Source: Ensifer oleiphilus (GTDB lineage: Bacteria > Pseudomonadota > Alphaproteobacteria > Rhizobiales > Rhizobiaceae). Taken from it: 64,000 bases of DNA. The notes below the pieces were generated by a model that saw nothing but the letters and a program-made list of their open reading frames with translations, searched no databases and was not told where the DNA came from. Made by a program: the position numbers and the translations under genes. Positions 56,544 through 64,000 of this stretch are shown here, piece after piece. Each line of letters starts with the position of its first letter. Position 1 is the first letter of the stretch. The stretch covers positions 1 through 64,000 of the forward strand of contig NZ_JABWDU010000010.1 of the NCBI RefSeq assembly GCF_013371465.1. Direction: 5' to 3'.

Positions 56544-58637
56544 TTACTTTGTGGCCGCCTTTAGAACGCCTTCCTCCAAGTCCGCCGCGTCGGCGAGAAT
56601 AGCGGCGGTCTCGTTCAGCAAGACGTCTTTCGCATTCTTGCGGGCGTTCTCTAGGGCAATATCAGCACTCAGGCTGCGCTCGTTGGCATAGAGACCATCG
56701 TCTTCACCGGTATTTCCGCCATCGCCGGCTTGCGCTCGAGACTTGAGCCGATCTTCTCTATCAGCCAGCTCTTTGCGACGCTCGGCTTCGTTGAGGGAGA
56801 TAACCCCTTTCTCGCGCTGCGCCTTAACGTCTGCAATGTCCTTCAGCAGGCGTTGGAAATCCGGATTGCCCTCAACCCGTGCATCGTGGCGGCCTTGTAG
56901 TGTCGGCAGCACATTCATCACGGTGTCGGCGGGCGCGTAGTTCGCGGGCTTGATCTGCGCCCACGGCAGGGCGTTGTCATAACTGGTCTCGCCAAAGCTT
57001 GTCGGATCGGAGAGTGCCGGCAAGCTGATGTCGGGCGTCACGCCGCGTAGCTGCGTCGTGCCGCCATTGATCCGGAAAAACTGTGCAATTGTCACTTTCA
57101 GCTCGCCGAATTCCGGCTTGTTGTTGCGAGCCATATCATCGAGATTGACGACAGTTTGAACGGTGCCCTTGCCAAAACTGGGTTCGCCAACGATCACGCC
57201 TCGACCGTAATCCTGGATTGCCGCAGCAAAGATCTCCGACGCCGAAGCAGACCCGCGATTGATCAGCACACCCACAGGACCTTTCCAGACAGGCTCTGGA
57301 AAGTCGGCACTTCTTATCGCGACCTTACCGTCGCTGTCGCGTTGCTGAACGACGGGTCCTGTGCCGATGAACAGGCCGGTCAAGTCAATCGCCTCCTCCA
57401 GGGAGCCGCCGCCATTGTTGCGCAGATCAATGAGAACGCTGTCGACTTTCTCCTGCTTCAGTTCGTCGAGGAGCTTTCTGACATCGCGGCTGGCACTTCT
57501 ATAGTCTTTGTCTCCTTTGCGCCGGGCCTCAAAATCCTCATAGAACGCCGGCAGAGTAATCACCCCGACTTTGCGCGTGGCATCGCCCACTTTCACCGAC
57601 AACACGACCTTCTGGGCAGCCTGCTTTTCGAGGCTGATCTTGTCGCGCACCAGACTGACAACCCGATGCGCGGCATCTGTTCCGGCATCCGCCGGCAGGA
57701 TGTCCAAGCGCACGACGGACCCTTTTTTTCCTCGAATCAGTTGCACGACTTCATCGAGGCGCGTGCCGACCACTTCCTTTATCGCCCCATCTTTGCCTTG
57801 GCCTACGCCGGTAATACGGTCTCCGACCGCGAGCTTTCCAGATAGTTGTGCAGGCCCGCCAGGCACGAGCTCTCGGATTGTCGTGTAATCGTCGCGCTCC
57901 TGAAGCACGGCACCGATACCAACCAGCGAAAGCTTCATCGCGATATCGAATGCAGCAGAAGCGTTCGCGCCGAAATAGTCCGTGTGCGGATCTACCGACG
58001 TCGTGTAGGCGTTCATGAACGACTGGAAAACGTCGTCGCTCTTAAACTTGTAGGCGCGCTCGAGAGCGTTGGCATATCGCTTGTCGAGCGTTTCGCGAAT
58101 AGCCGCGTCGCTCTTTCCGCCAAGTTTCAACCGCAACCAGTCGCTTTTGACGCGTTTGCGCCAAAGCTCGTTGCTTTCGGCCTCCGACTGCGGCCAAGGT
58201 GCTTTGTCGCGCAGCACGGCGTAGTTTTCCTGCGCGCGGAAATCGAAGCCCTGCTTAAGCAATTGGCGTGCATAATCCATGCGGTCGACAACGCGCTTGC
58301 CATAGACGTTGAAGATGTCGAAGGGAATCTTCAAGTCTTTCCGTTCGATGGCGTCGTCGATCTCGCTGCGGTGCGCCATGAACCTGTCGACGTCCGCTTG
58401 CAGGAAGAGCGCGCGGTCCGGATCAAGCGACTCGATGAACCGATCCATGATCCTCGCCGACAAGGCGTCGTCGAGTGCAACGGGCTTGTAGCTGAAGCGC
58501 GTGAGGAATTTTGCGCTCAACTGGGCCGCTTTTGCCTGTTGCTTGACCGGCTCCAATACAGGCGGTGAAGCGACGTCGGCATATGAGGGCTGCACGACGG
58601 CAAGAAAAGCGCCAAGGAAGACGTATGAAATGCGCAT
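56544..58637 (-). CDS. prc: Tail-specific (C-terminal processing) protease Prc
   Basis: A 697-residue periplasmic S41 protease with a signal peptide (MRISYVFLGAFLAVVQPSYA). An N-terminal helical region (about 30-220) is followed by a PDZ domain (about 235-320, LVPGGPAQLSGKLAVGDRI) and the S41 catalytic core with the Ser/Lys dyad in NRGSASASEIFAAAIQDYGR and EPSFGKGTVQ, spaced as in E. coli Prc. A DUF3340-type C-terminal helical part completes it. It degrades or trims envelope proteins with exposed C-termini. This type is less usual in alphaproteobacteria than the shorter CtpA. Confidence 0.93.
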   Translation of the reverse strand: MRISYVFLGAFLAVVQPSYADVASPPVLEPVKQQAKAAQLSAKFLTRFSYKPVALDDALSARIMDRFIESLDPDRALFLQADVDRFMAHRSEIDDAIERKDLKIPFDIFNVYGKRVVDRMDYARQLLKQGFDFRAQENYAVLRDKAPWPQSEAESNELWRKRVKSDWLRLKLGGKSDAAIRETLDKRYANALERAYKFKSDDVFQSFMNAYTTSVDPHTDYFGANASAAFDIAMKLSLVGIGAVLQERDDYTTIRELVPGGPAQLSGKLAVGDRITGVGQGKDGAIKEVVGTRLDEVVQLIRGKKGSVVRLDILPADAGTDAAHRVVSLVRDKISLEKQAAQKVVLSVKVGDATRKVGVITLPAFYEDFEARRKGDKDYRSASRDVRKLLDELKQEKVDSVLIDLRNNGGGSLEEAIDLTGLFIGTGPVVQQRDSDGKVAIRSADFPEPVWKGPVGVLINRGSASASEIFAAAIQDYGRGVIVGEPSFGKGTVQTVVNLDDMARNNKPEFGELKVTIAQFFRINGGTTQLRGVTPDISLPALSDPTSFGETSYDNALPWAQIKPANYAPADTVMNVLPTLQGRHDARVEGNPDFQRLLKDIADVKAQREKGVISLNEAERRKELADREDRLKSRAQAGDGGNTGEDDGLYANERSLSADIALENARKNAKDVLLNETAAILADAADLEEGVLKAATK

Positions 58638-58655
58638 TCAGCGTTGGTCCAATTC

Positions 58656-58877
58656 TTAATGCCGATTGTCGATCTGCAATCTAGGTGGCGCAATTATGGT
58701 TTTTTGGCAACCGTGTGGATCATGCGGGACATCTAACGGCCCTTCGGCTCGCGGCGATTGAGTGTCGGGCCGCGTGTCGGCGAAGCCGTCGTTTCCGAAA
58801 TCTGACTGCGGAAGTGAGGCCGAATTTCCCGAAGAATCGCTCTCGCACCTGCCTGTTTTGTCCGCCTTGGATAACAT
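58656..58877 (-). CDS. Possible small protein, 73 residues, ahead of prc
   Basis: The ATG at 58875-58877 has GGAGG 6 bases upstream and opens a frame that ends 18 bases before the prc start. It reads MLSKADKTGRCESDSSGNSA and continues as a Ser/Asp/Pro-rich, probably disordered sequence with two Cys. No family is recognised. Support rests on the ribosome-binding site and its position in front of prc; it could be a leader ORF or a chance frame. Confidence 0.35.
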   Translation of the reverse strand: MLSKADKTGRCESDSSGNSASLPQSDFGNDGFADTRPDTQSPRAEGPLDVPHDPHGCQKTIIAPPRLQIDNRH

Positions 58878-59016
58878 GAAACCCCTCCGGGAGTTCACGC
58901 ATTGAAATGAACGGTCACGTAAAATGACTTCCTATTCCCGGTCAGTACGGTCATGTGATGATTGAAGTTCGTCTGAGTCATTGCTCGACGACCACCTGAC
59001 CTAAAGAGCTGACAGC

Positions 59017-60396
59017 ATGGAAAACCCGATCGCATTGAATCGCATCGCCGAAAACAACGTCTTCCGTAGGGGTGATGTTTTTGTCCTGTTCGGCGAACTG
59101 TTCGGTCGCGGATATGCGACTGGCCTGCTCGATGAAGCCCGGCGGGCCGGAATGGAGATCGTTGGCATCACGGTTGGGCGGCGCGACGAGAATAACTCGC
59201 TGCGGCCTCTGGACGCCGAGGAACTCTCTGCCGCCGAGGACCGATTGGGTGGACGGATTATCAACATACCTCTCATGGCTGGCTTCGATCTCGACGCGCC
59301 CGCCGGAGGCCCCACGCCCACGGACCTCCTGGCGAGCATGACGCTCGAAAGCTGGGAACAGGACAAGCTCGACTGGGATTACATCGCGCAGTGCCGGGAG
59401 ATCGCCACGGCACGCTTTACGAATTCGCTTTCGCAGGTCATGGCCGTACTCGATGGAATGATTGCCGAGGGTCGCAATGTCTTCTTCGCCCATACGATGG
59501 CCGGAGGTATCCCGAAAGCGAAGGTGTTCCTGGTCGTCGCCAATCGAATCTACAAGGGGCGTGGTGCCCGCCACATGTCGTCGCAAGCCCTGCTCGACAG
59601 CGATATGGGCAAGCTCATCCTGCAGAACTTCGATGAAGTCTCGGCAATCACCTTTCGGCATCTCATCGACTTCAGCGCGGCGATCCGCGAGCGTGTGGAG
59701 GAATCGGGTGCGCAGGTCCGCTACACTGCCTATGGTTACCATGGAACGGCAGTCCTGATTGACGGGAACTATCGTTGGCAGACCTACACCAACTATACCC
59801 AGGGCTATGCCAAGATGCGGCTCGAAGGCATCGCGCAGGACGCCTGGGCAGCGGGCATCAAGGCAACCGTCTATAACTGCCCCGAAATCAGGACCAATTC
59901 GTCCGACGTTTTCACGGGTATCGAGCTTCCCCTGATACCGTTGCTGCTTGCCTTGAAGAAAGAGAACGGTGGCCAATGGGCAGAGGACCAGTGGCAGGCA
60001 TGCCAGCAGCTTCTGGCAGACGGCTTCACGATGAACGATGTGATTCGGAAAATCACGGAGATGCAGGCCAACGAGGTCATGCGTCCCTTCTACGATTTCT
60101 CGGCGTGGCCCATGGCAAACAGCCAGGCACAGTCCGATCTGACCATCGGCACGTCCAATGAGATCACGCAGATGCATCGGGACGGCAAGGCGATGATTAG
60201 CGACCACTTGAGTGCGCTCGTGGTAGAGGCGACCGGCCAGCTCATCTTTGGCGAATCCTCAGCCCCCTCCGGTCCCGTCCAGTGGCTCAACCACGATATC
60301 GTGGCTCGGCGACTGAACGCTTCCCACTTGAAGAGGGAGCCTACCGCGCCGAGCATCGCACCAGGGACGACAGGCTCTCACCTTCAGGTTGCCTGA
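59017..60396 (+). CDS. Putative enoyl-ACP reductase, FabMG-like family
   Basis: A 459-residue soluble protein beginning MENPIALNRIAENNVFRRGD. A Rossmann-like start (VFVLFGELFGRGYATGLLDEA) is followed by IVGITVGRRDENNSLRPL, and later TAYGYHGTAVLIDGNYRWQT and TYTNYTQGYAKMRLEGIA. The overall sequence matches, from memory, proteins named FabMG-type enoyl-ACP reductases in rhizobia. The fatty-acid role is family knowledge and not proven by motifs seen here. It is a single-gene unit between prc (divergent) and the YcaO operon (convergent). Confidence 0.55.
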   Translation: MENPIALNRIAENNVFRRGDVFVLFGELFGRGYATGLLDEARRAGMEIVGITVGRRDENNSLRPLDAEELSAAEDRLGGRIINIPLMAGFDLDAPAGGPTPTDLLASMTLESWEQDKLDWDYIAQCREIATARFTNSLSQVMAVLDGMIAEGRNVFFAHTMAGGIPKAKVFLVVANRIYKGRGARHMSSQALLDSDMGKLILQNFDEVSAITFRHLIDFSAAIRERVEESGAQVRYTAYGYHGTAVLIDGNYRWQTYTNYTQGYAKMRLEGIAQDAWAAGIKATVYNCPEIRTNSSDVFTGIELPLIPLLLALKKENGGQWAEDQWQACQQLLADGFTMNDVIRKITEMQANEVMRPFYDFSAWPMANSQAQSDLTIGTSNEITQMHRDGKAMISDHLSALVVEATGQLIFGESSAPSGPVQWLNHDIVARRLNASHLKREPTAPSIAPGTTGSHLQVA

Positions 60397-60416
60397 CAGC
60401 TTCCCAATCCAGAGCA

Positions 60417-60434
60417 TCCCGCCTTCAAGCGGGA
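60417..60434. terminator. Hairpin between the FabMG-like gene and the YcaO operon
   Basis: TCCCGC / GCGGGA with a 6-base loop, 20 bases after one stop and 19 bases beyond the other. It may serve both convergent transcripts. Confidence 0.55.
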
Positions 60435-60452
60435 ACATTGAAGACGGTCCCG

Positions 60453-61115
60453 TCAATCTCGGAGCCGCTGTGGGGCCAGCGCCATCGTCTGCGCGTAGGC
60501 GAGCGGCGACCGGTTACCGGGCAGGTTTTCGTCCAGCACCAACGTTTTCAGATCGTCTGCGCGAATATCGAGAGATATCGCGCGCTCGAGTTTGTCGATC
60601 GACCAGACCGCGTAGCCGAATGCCGGGTCAAATCCACAATCGCAGCCGCAATCGCCTTTAGCGATCTTCGACGGTCTTTCTGATAGGCACATGATCTGCG
60701 GTTTTGGCAGCTTGTAGCAATGCCCCTCATACGCATAACCGTAAATCACGCCAATGCTATTGATGTAATTCTTCGGAACGTTCATGCTAACAGGAAGGAA
60801 GCTATAATACTCACCATCGAAAACGGCGATTGTTACGCCGTCGCCGACAACTCCCGAGCTCTTCATTATATAGTCGATAATATCGCTTATACGCTTCAGA
60901 AGTTCGTTGGCTATTTCGGCGTTTCCAAGACTTTTCAACCTTTTCTCGAGGTCGGATATAGCTTCCCTGATCGCCTCGTCTTTCTTCTCTCTTTCATAGA
61001 ACTGGGCTGGTCGCCCATATAATCTAACGTCGCCCGGGCGATAATATCGATAGTCAATGATGTCTTTCAGATTTTGCACGGTTCCAACAACGGGATTAAC
61101 ACAGCAATCACTCAT
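60453..61115 (-). CDS. Cys-rich protein of the YcaO-TfuA operon, unknown function
   Basis: A 220-residue protein. The ATG at 61113-61115 has AGGAGG upstream; a longer frame to 61253 would overlap the metalloprotein gene. Cysteines lie at 4, 5, 133, 143, 156, 158 and 160. The last three form CGCDC in GDCGCDCGFDPAFGYAV. Residues about 40-90 are strongly helical, perhaps coiled coil (YEREKKDEAIREAISDLEKR). It is the last gene of the operon, 16 bases after the metalloprotein stop. Its DNA (about 60.7-61.1 kb) is markedly more AT-rich than its neighbours, a sign of transfer. It may be the modified substrate, a Cys-metal partner or an immunity protein; no family is recognised. Confidence 0.7.
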   Translation of the reverse strand: MSDCCVNPVVGTVQNLKDIIDYRYYRPGDVRLYGRPAQFYEREKKDEAIREAISDLEKRLKSLGNAEIANELLKRISDIIDYIMKSSGVVGDGVTIAVFDGEYYSFLPVSMNVPKNYINSIGVIYGYAYEGHCYKLPKPQIMCLSERPSKIAKGDCGCDCGFDPAFGYAVWSIDKLERAISLDIRADDLKTLVLDENLPGNRSPLAYAQTMALAPQRLRD

Positions 61116-61131
61116 CTTTCCCTCCTTTGGC

Positions 61132-62316
61132 TTACCTTGAAGCGGTGATTTCACGCCAAGCGAAATTCTCTTCGAGCAATTCGGCCGCCGGACCCTGAGC
61201 TGCGGCCGTGACGGCATTTGCCGCTTCCTCAAGACGCAGAGTGTTCGGATCAAGCGTTTTCAACGCAGTCGCAAGTGCTGCGCCCACCGCGTCGCGTGCA
61301 GCGGTCAGTGCGAGCTTGAAATACAATGGCTTGGTGCTGAACGCCTCCGCTGTTGCCTGACGAAACGTGTCGAATTCGTCCTGCGCCAGTTCGCGCAGAT
61401 CGACATCCAGAAGCCGTCTGTCGGCGCAACCATTCGCGACCAGATCGCGATGATAGAGCGCGACGATGCTGTCGAAGATGGCGCCAACGAACGGCAGCGC
61501 GCGGTCGTGCACCTCGCGGGTTACAGCGGACATTCGCCGGAAATTGGTCGCCAGGCGGATCTGCGTCTCGGGGCTTGTTTCCGCAAAGCGGTTCAGTTCG
61601 TTGTAGAGCAGCAGATTGCCTCTCGTTCGCCGCAAGAGCCGGTCAATCGCGGAATCGAAGTGCAGGAACGAGATCAGTGAAACGCAATCCGAAAACGCTT
61701 CGGAGAACGAAAAGAAGTCGCCATCAGGCGATGTCACGGTTGGTATGCCCGTCTCGGAGAGCATGACCAGATGCCCGACCTCGTGTGCGATCGTATCGAA
61801 GTTCAACGCGTAGGGTCTCAATATGCCATCGACGTCCGAACGACCCAGCTCCAGGAAGCCGTAGCCCGCTTGAGCATTGTCCCAATCGACAAATGGAACG
61901 ATTTCGAGCCTTGGAAAGGTCTGATCGAAGAACCAGTGGACCCGCTGCCCCAAATAGCTCTGCCATATGTCGAGAACGAAACGCACGCAGGCGTAGGCGT
62001 GAACAGCAAGAAATGGACGGGAGGTTGGATCGATGTTGTCGAAGTGACGGTCAGGCCCCGGCCTCACCGGAGCGCGCTTCGCGCCGTCGAACGGCGGCAG
62101 TCTCGCGAGACCATAGGGCTGCTTGTCATAGAGCGGATCGGCGACATACATGGAGAGGTCGCTGGGCCCCTCTCCTATTTCGTCGCGCGGGATCGACAGC
62201 CACACGCGATCCGGCTGTTCGTATCCGGGGATGAAGGGTGGCTGGGGATAGATCCAGAAGCGCGTGCCGATGCGCGCATTGCCGGAATCGAGGGCTTCGT
62301 CTCGAATCAGACGCAT
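61132..62316 (-). CDS. Gluzincin-type zinc metalloprotein of the YcaO-TfuA operon
   Basis: A 394-residue protein without a signal peptide. It has a complete HExxH motif at residues 178-182 (TIAHEVGHLVM) and a downstream Glu in SEAFSD (E206). This spacing and the EAFSD motif resemble M4/M36-type gluzincins, so it is probably a zinc peptidase. The rest is helical and not assigned. Placed between tfuA (34 bases upstream) and the Cys-rich gene (16 bases downstream), it is a natural candidate for leader or follower removal from a modified product, acting in the cytoplasm. Confidence 0.75.
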   Translation of the reverse strand: MRLIRDEALDSGNARIGTRFWIYPQPPFIPGYEQPDRVWLSIPRDEIGEGPSDLSMYVADPLYDKQPYGLARLPPFDGAKRAPVRPGPDRHFDNIDPTSRPFLAVHAYACVRFVLDIWQSYLGQRVHWFFDQTFPRLEIVPFVDWDNAQAGYGFLELGRSDVDGILRPYALNFDTIAHEVGHLVMLSETGIPTVTSPDGDFFSFSEAFSDCVSLISFLHFDSAIDRLLRRTRGNLLLYNELNRFAETSPETQIRLATNFRRMSAVTREVHDRALPFVGAIFDSIVALYHRDLVANGCADRRLLDVDLRELAQDEFDTFRQATAEAFSTKPLYFKLALTAARDAVGAALATALKTLDPNTLRLEEAANAVTAAAQGPAAELLEENFAWREITASR

Positions 62317-62350
62317 CGCACAGTTGCCCCCACGATGGAAAATCCGGAAA

Positions 62351-63121
62351 TTAAGGATTCAATTTATAAGTGTTAACTAAATTTGAGTCAATGCCGCTCG
62401 CTTCGAGATCCCGGACAAAGGTGTTTGTCGCGACCCACGCGTTGCTCACGCGCGGCCCTGTATTTGCCTGAAGCAGGAGGGTTGGCGCGCTTCGTAGCGC
62501 CAGGAGAGCATCCAGTTTCTTTTGTCCCACGATTTCCTTTCGCAACTCCTTGAGCCGCTCCTCGCGCCACCCCGCAGTGCGCAAAATCGCTTCCAGCCGA
62601 CGCTCTCGAAAATTCGTGTTTCGCGCCATTGTTGTGAGCAAGTCGCGTTCGGCGGCCGTTAGGAAACGCCGGCGTGCCAGAGTGGAGAAGGTCCTTCGGA
62701 GATCGACCAATGCGTCTGTCAAAGGAAGAAAACCAAGCTCCGCCGGCCCCGAATGGACGGCAACCGCATCATCGGGGGCAAGCCGCCAGCGCCGATACCA
62801 CCTGTAGATCAGGCCGACACCGATCATGCCGAATTCATTGAGTTCCGCCGCCCGGAGCGCGCCCATGCTCGCCGCACCGATCACGACGATGCCCTGTGCC
62901 ATCGCCCATAGGATTTCCTTGTGTCGGACAGCCGGCCTATCCTCGAACTGACCGTCGATCAGGATCATCGCCCGCGGACGGAATGCGTGGGCGGACAACA
63001 GTATGTCGCCTTGCGCGGCAGGCTGCAGGTAGATGGCATCGAGAACAGGCGCTGCCTCAGCCAACCGAAGCGTCGGACCGAGAAACACCAGGATCGGACC
63101 CATTTTGCTCTCATCAGCCAT
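62351..63121 (-). CDS. tfuA: TfuA-like protein
   Basis: A 256-residue protein from the ATG at 63119-63121 (MADESKMGPILVFLGPTL), 8 bases after the ycaO stop. ILVFLGPTLRLAEA, GDILLSAHAFRPRAMILIDG and GIVVIGAASMGALRAAEL are TfuA signatures, named after the trifolitoxin locus of Rhizobium. TfuA partners YcaO enzymes and in several studied systems supports backbone thioamide formation. An ATG at 63181 within the end of ycaO is an alternative start. Confidence 0.9.
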   Translation of the reverse strand: MADESKMGPILVFLGPTLRLAEAAPVLDAIYLQPAAQGDILLSAHAFRPRAMILIDGQFEDRPAVRHKEILWAMAQGIVVIGAASMGALRAAELNEFGMIGVGLIYRWYRRWRLAPDDAVAVHSGPAELGFLPLTDALVDLRRTFSTLARRRFLTAAERDLLTTMARNTNFRERRLEAILRTAGWREERLKELRKEIVGQKKLDALLALRSAPTLLLQANTGPRVSNAWVATNTFVRDLEASGIDSNLVNTYKLNP

Positions 63122-63129
63122 GTGAACGC

Positions 63130-63999
63130 TCACCGCAGGATCGAAAAGGGACTGGCACCGGGAAGGATGGTTCTCACGCACTCAACACCTCTTTCGACAT
63201 CCACTCCCACCGGCACAGCCAATATGGGCCCCATGCCGGCGGAAAGAATCCCGTCGATGAGCGCGGCGAGGTCCGAAACGGTGTCCACGTCAATTGCCGG
63301 GCGAGGCAATCCGGATGTGTCGGCAAGAATGAGCTGGCGGGCGTTGGCGACGATCTGGTCGGTGCTGCGCCTGTAGTGCTGCCGAGTTTGATCGTCGCGC
63401 GCGCCTGATATCGCCCCGGCCCGCGCGGACAAGGCTTCAAGCATCGCGCTTTCAGCCGCCGCAGCGATGCTTGGTCCCGCTGCATAGCCTTCGGTCGGAA
63501 GGGCAAGGATCGGTTCTCCGGGACCCGTTTCGATTGTCTGGCTCCAGACCACCGGAACATTCGCCGGCGAAGGGGCAAGCCAAAGGCCGAAGGAAATGTG
63601 GTGCTCGGCCGCAATGGACAGTATGTGGTCAACACCTTCACCCAGCCCGAGCGGGGACATACGCATTCGATCGAAGAAGCCATGGGTGGCGAAGGCGCGA
63701 GCGATAGCGTCGCGCTCGATACATTCGAACAGTCCATGCAGAAACGCATCAAGGACTGTCCTATGACAGGCGAGACCGGTGGTCGTGCGTAGGAACAGAC
63801 CATCGTGGGCGGGTGGCGGATCCGTATAGCAGGTGTGAACCAGTTCCAGGGGGACCGGTTGCGGGACGCCAGCCGCGATATCGATGCCGGTGATCCATGG
63901 TATCGTCTGTTGACGCCAGTTTCCCCGGCGGTCGCGCGCCAGCAGATTTTCAAACAGGCCGTCAGCAATCTTGAGTGCGTCTGCTGTCGCGGAAAACAC
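63130..63999 (-). CDS. YcaO-domain cyclodehydratase/thioamide synthetase (5' end outside window)
   Basis: The last roughly 290 residues of a YcaO protein; the frame is still open at the window edge. The ATP/Mg-binding helix is present as FECIERDAIARAFATHG. The VVWSQTIETGPGEPILALPT and GPSIAAAAESAMLEALSARA segments are typical of the YcaO core. YcaO enzymes phosphorylate amide oxygens to make azolines, thioamides or amidines. The C-terminus (SPFSILR) lacks the proline-rich tail of classic azoline-forming YcaOs, which, with the adjacent tfuA, points towards thioamidation. It is the first visible gene of a four-gene minus-strand operon. Confidence 0.9.
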   Translation of the reverse strand: MFSATADALKIADGLFENLLARDRRGNWRQQTIPWITGIDIAAGVPQPVPLELVHTCYTDPPPAHDGLFLRTTTGLACHRTVLDAFLHGLFECIERDAIARAFATHGFFDRMRMSPLGLGEGVDHILSIAAEHHISFGLWLAPSPANVPVVWSQTIETGPGEPILALPTEGYAAGPSIAAAAESAMLEALSARAGAISGARDDQTRQHYRRSTDQIVANARQLILADTSGLPRPAIDVDTVSDLAALIDGILSAGMGPILAVPVGVDVERGVECVRTILPGASPFSILR

Positions 64000-64000
64000 C

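Noticed and set aside
63122-63181. Upstream start for tfuA inside the end of ycaO
   Set aside because: Possible, but the extra 20 residues do not look like TfuA; the start 8 bases after the ycaO stop is preferred.

Overview
The window looks like an accessory-replicon segment (chromid or megaplasmid) of a Rhizobiaceae/Ensifer-type alphaproteobacterium. The evidence is high GC, an alphaproteobacterial porin, a class III cyclase fused to a TPR region, OxyR/KatG, and dense catabolic operons with their own ABC importers and LysR/GntR/TetR regulators. No rRNA, tRNA, CRISPR array or replication origin was seen. The assignment to a lineage is inference from protein character, not from a search.

Layout. 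0-0.7 kb: two IS30-family transposase remnants. 0.7-2.5 kb: adenylate cyclase. 2.9-13.1 kb: a kynurenine/3-hydroxyanthranilate locus, with a DapA-like lyase, 3-hydroxyanthranilate dioxygenase and aspartate-dehydrogenase operon divergent from a LysR gene; an aldehyde dehydrogenase; an importer-kynureninase operon; and a GntR regulator. 13.3-16.3 kb: secreted LVIVD-type protein and porin. 16.3-20.7 kb: a decay zone with a caspase-like remnant, an orphan Nif11-type peptide, SulP and TpsA N-termini fused head to head, an intact TpsB and an MFS tail. 20.7-31.0 kb: one long minus-strand run, MFS > CocE-like hydrolase > DppBCDF-type importer > binding protein > etfB > etfA. 31.6-36.8 kb: two trimethylamine-dehydrogenase-like flavoproteins flanking a TetR gene. 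36.9-40.5 kb: small protein, katG, oxyR. 40.9-43.1 kb: a large envelope-type protein. 43.3-54.6 kb: fdxA and a second DapA-like gene, then an amidohydrolase / LysR / crotonase / CoA-transferase / flavoprotein / ABC-importer run, and a divergent aldehyde dehydrogenase. 54.7-55.1 kb: more gene remnants. 55.4-60.4 kb: a small protein, a MEKHLA/PAS protein, Prc protease and a FabMG-like protein. 60.45-64 kb: a minus-strand operon of YcaO (cut by the window edge), TfuA, a gluzincin-type metalloprotein and a Cys-rich 220-residue protein.

How the parts work together. In the kynurenine locus, kynureninase is in one operon with its importer and probably supplies (3-hydroxy)anthranilate to the dioxygenase; the usual next enzymes are absent and replaced by an atypical DapA-like protein and a dehydrogenase. 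In the 20-37 kb block, TMADH-like enzymes would pass electrons to the EtfAB encoded in the divergent operon, while the importer and hydrolase supply an N-methylated or peptide-like substrate. A repeated operator (arms ATTATA/TATAAT) lies in front of both dehydrogenases. In the 43-54 kb block, three identical-arm LysR-type sites (TTGCC-N5-GGCAA) link fdxA-dapA to the importer/aldehyde dehydrogenase pair 10 kb away. The most likely undescribed system is the YcaO-TfuA operon at the right edge, which has the makings of an unrecognised RiPP or protein-backbone-modification pathway.
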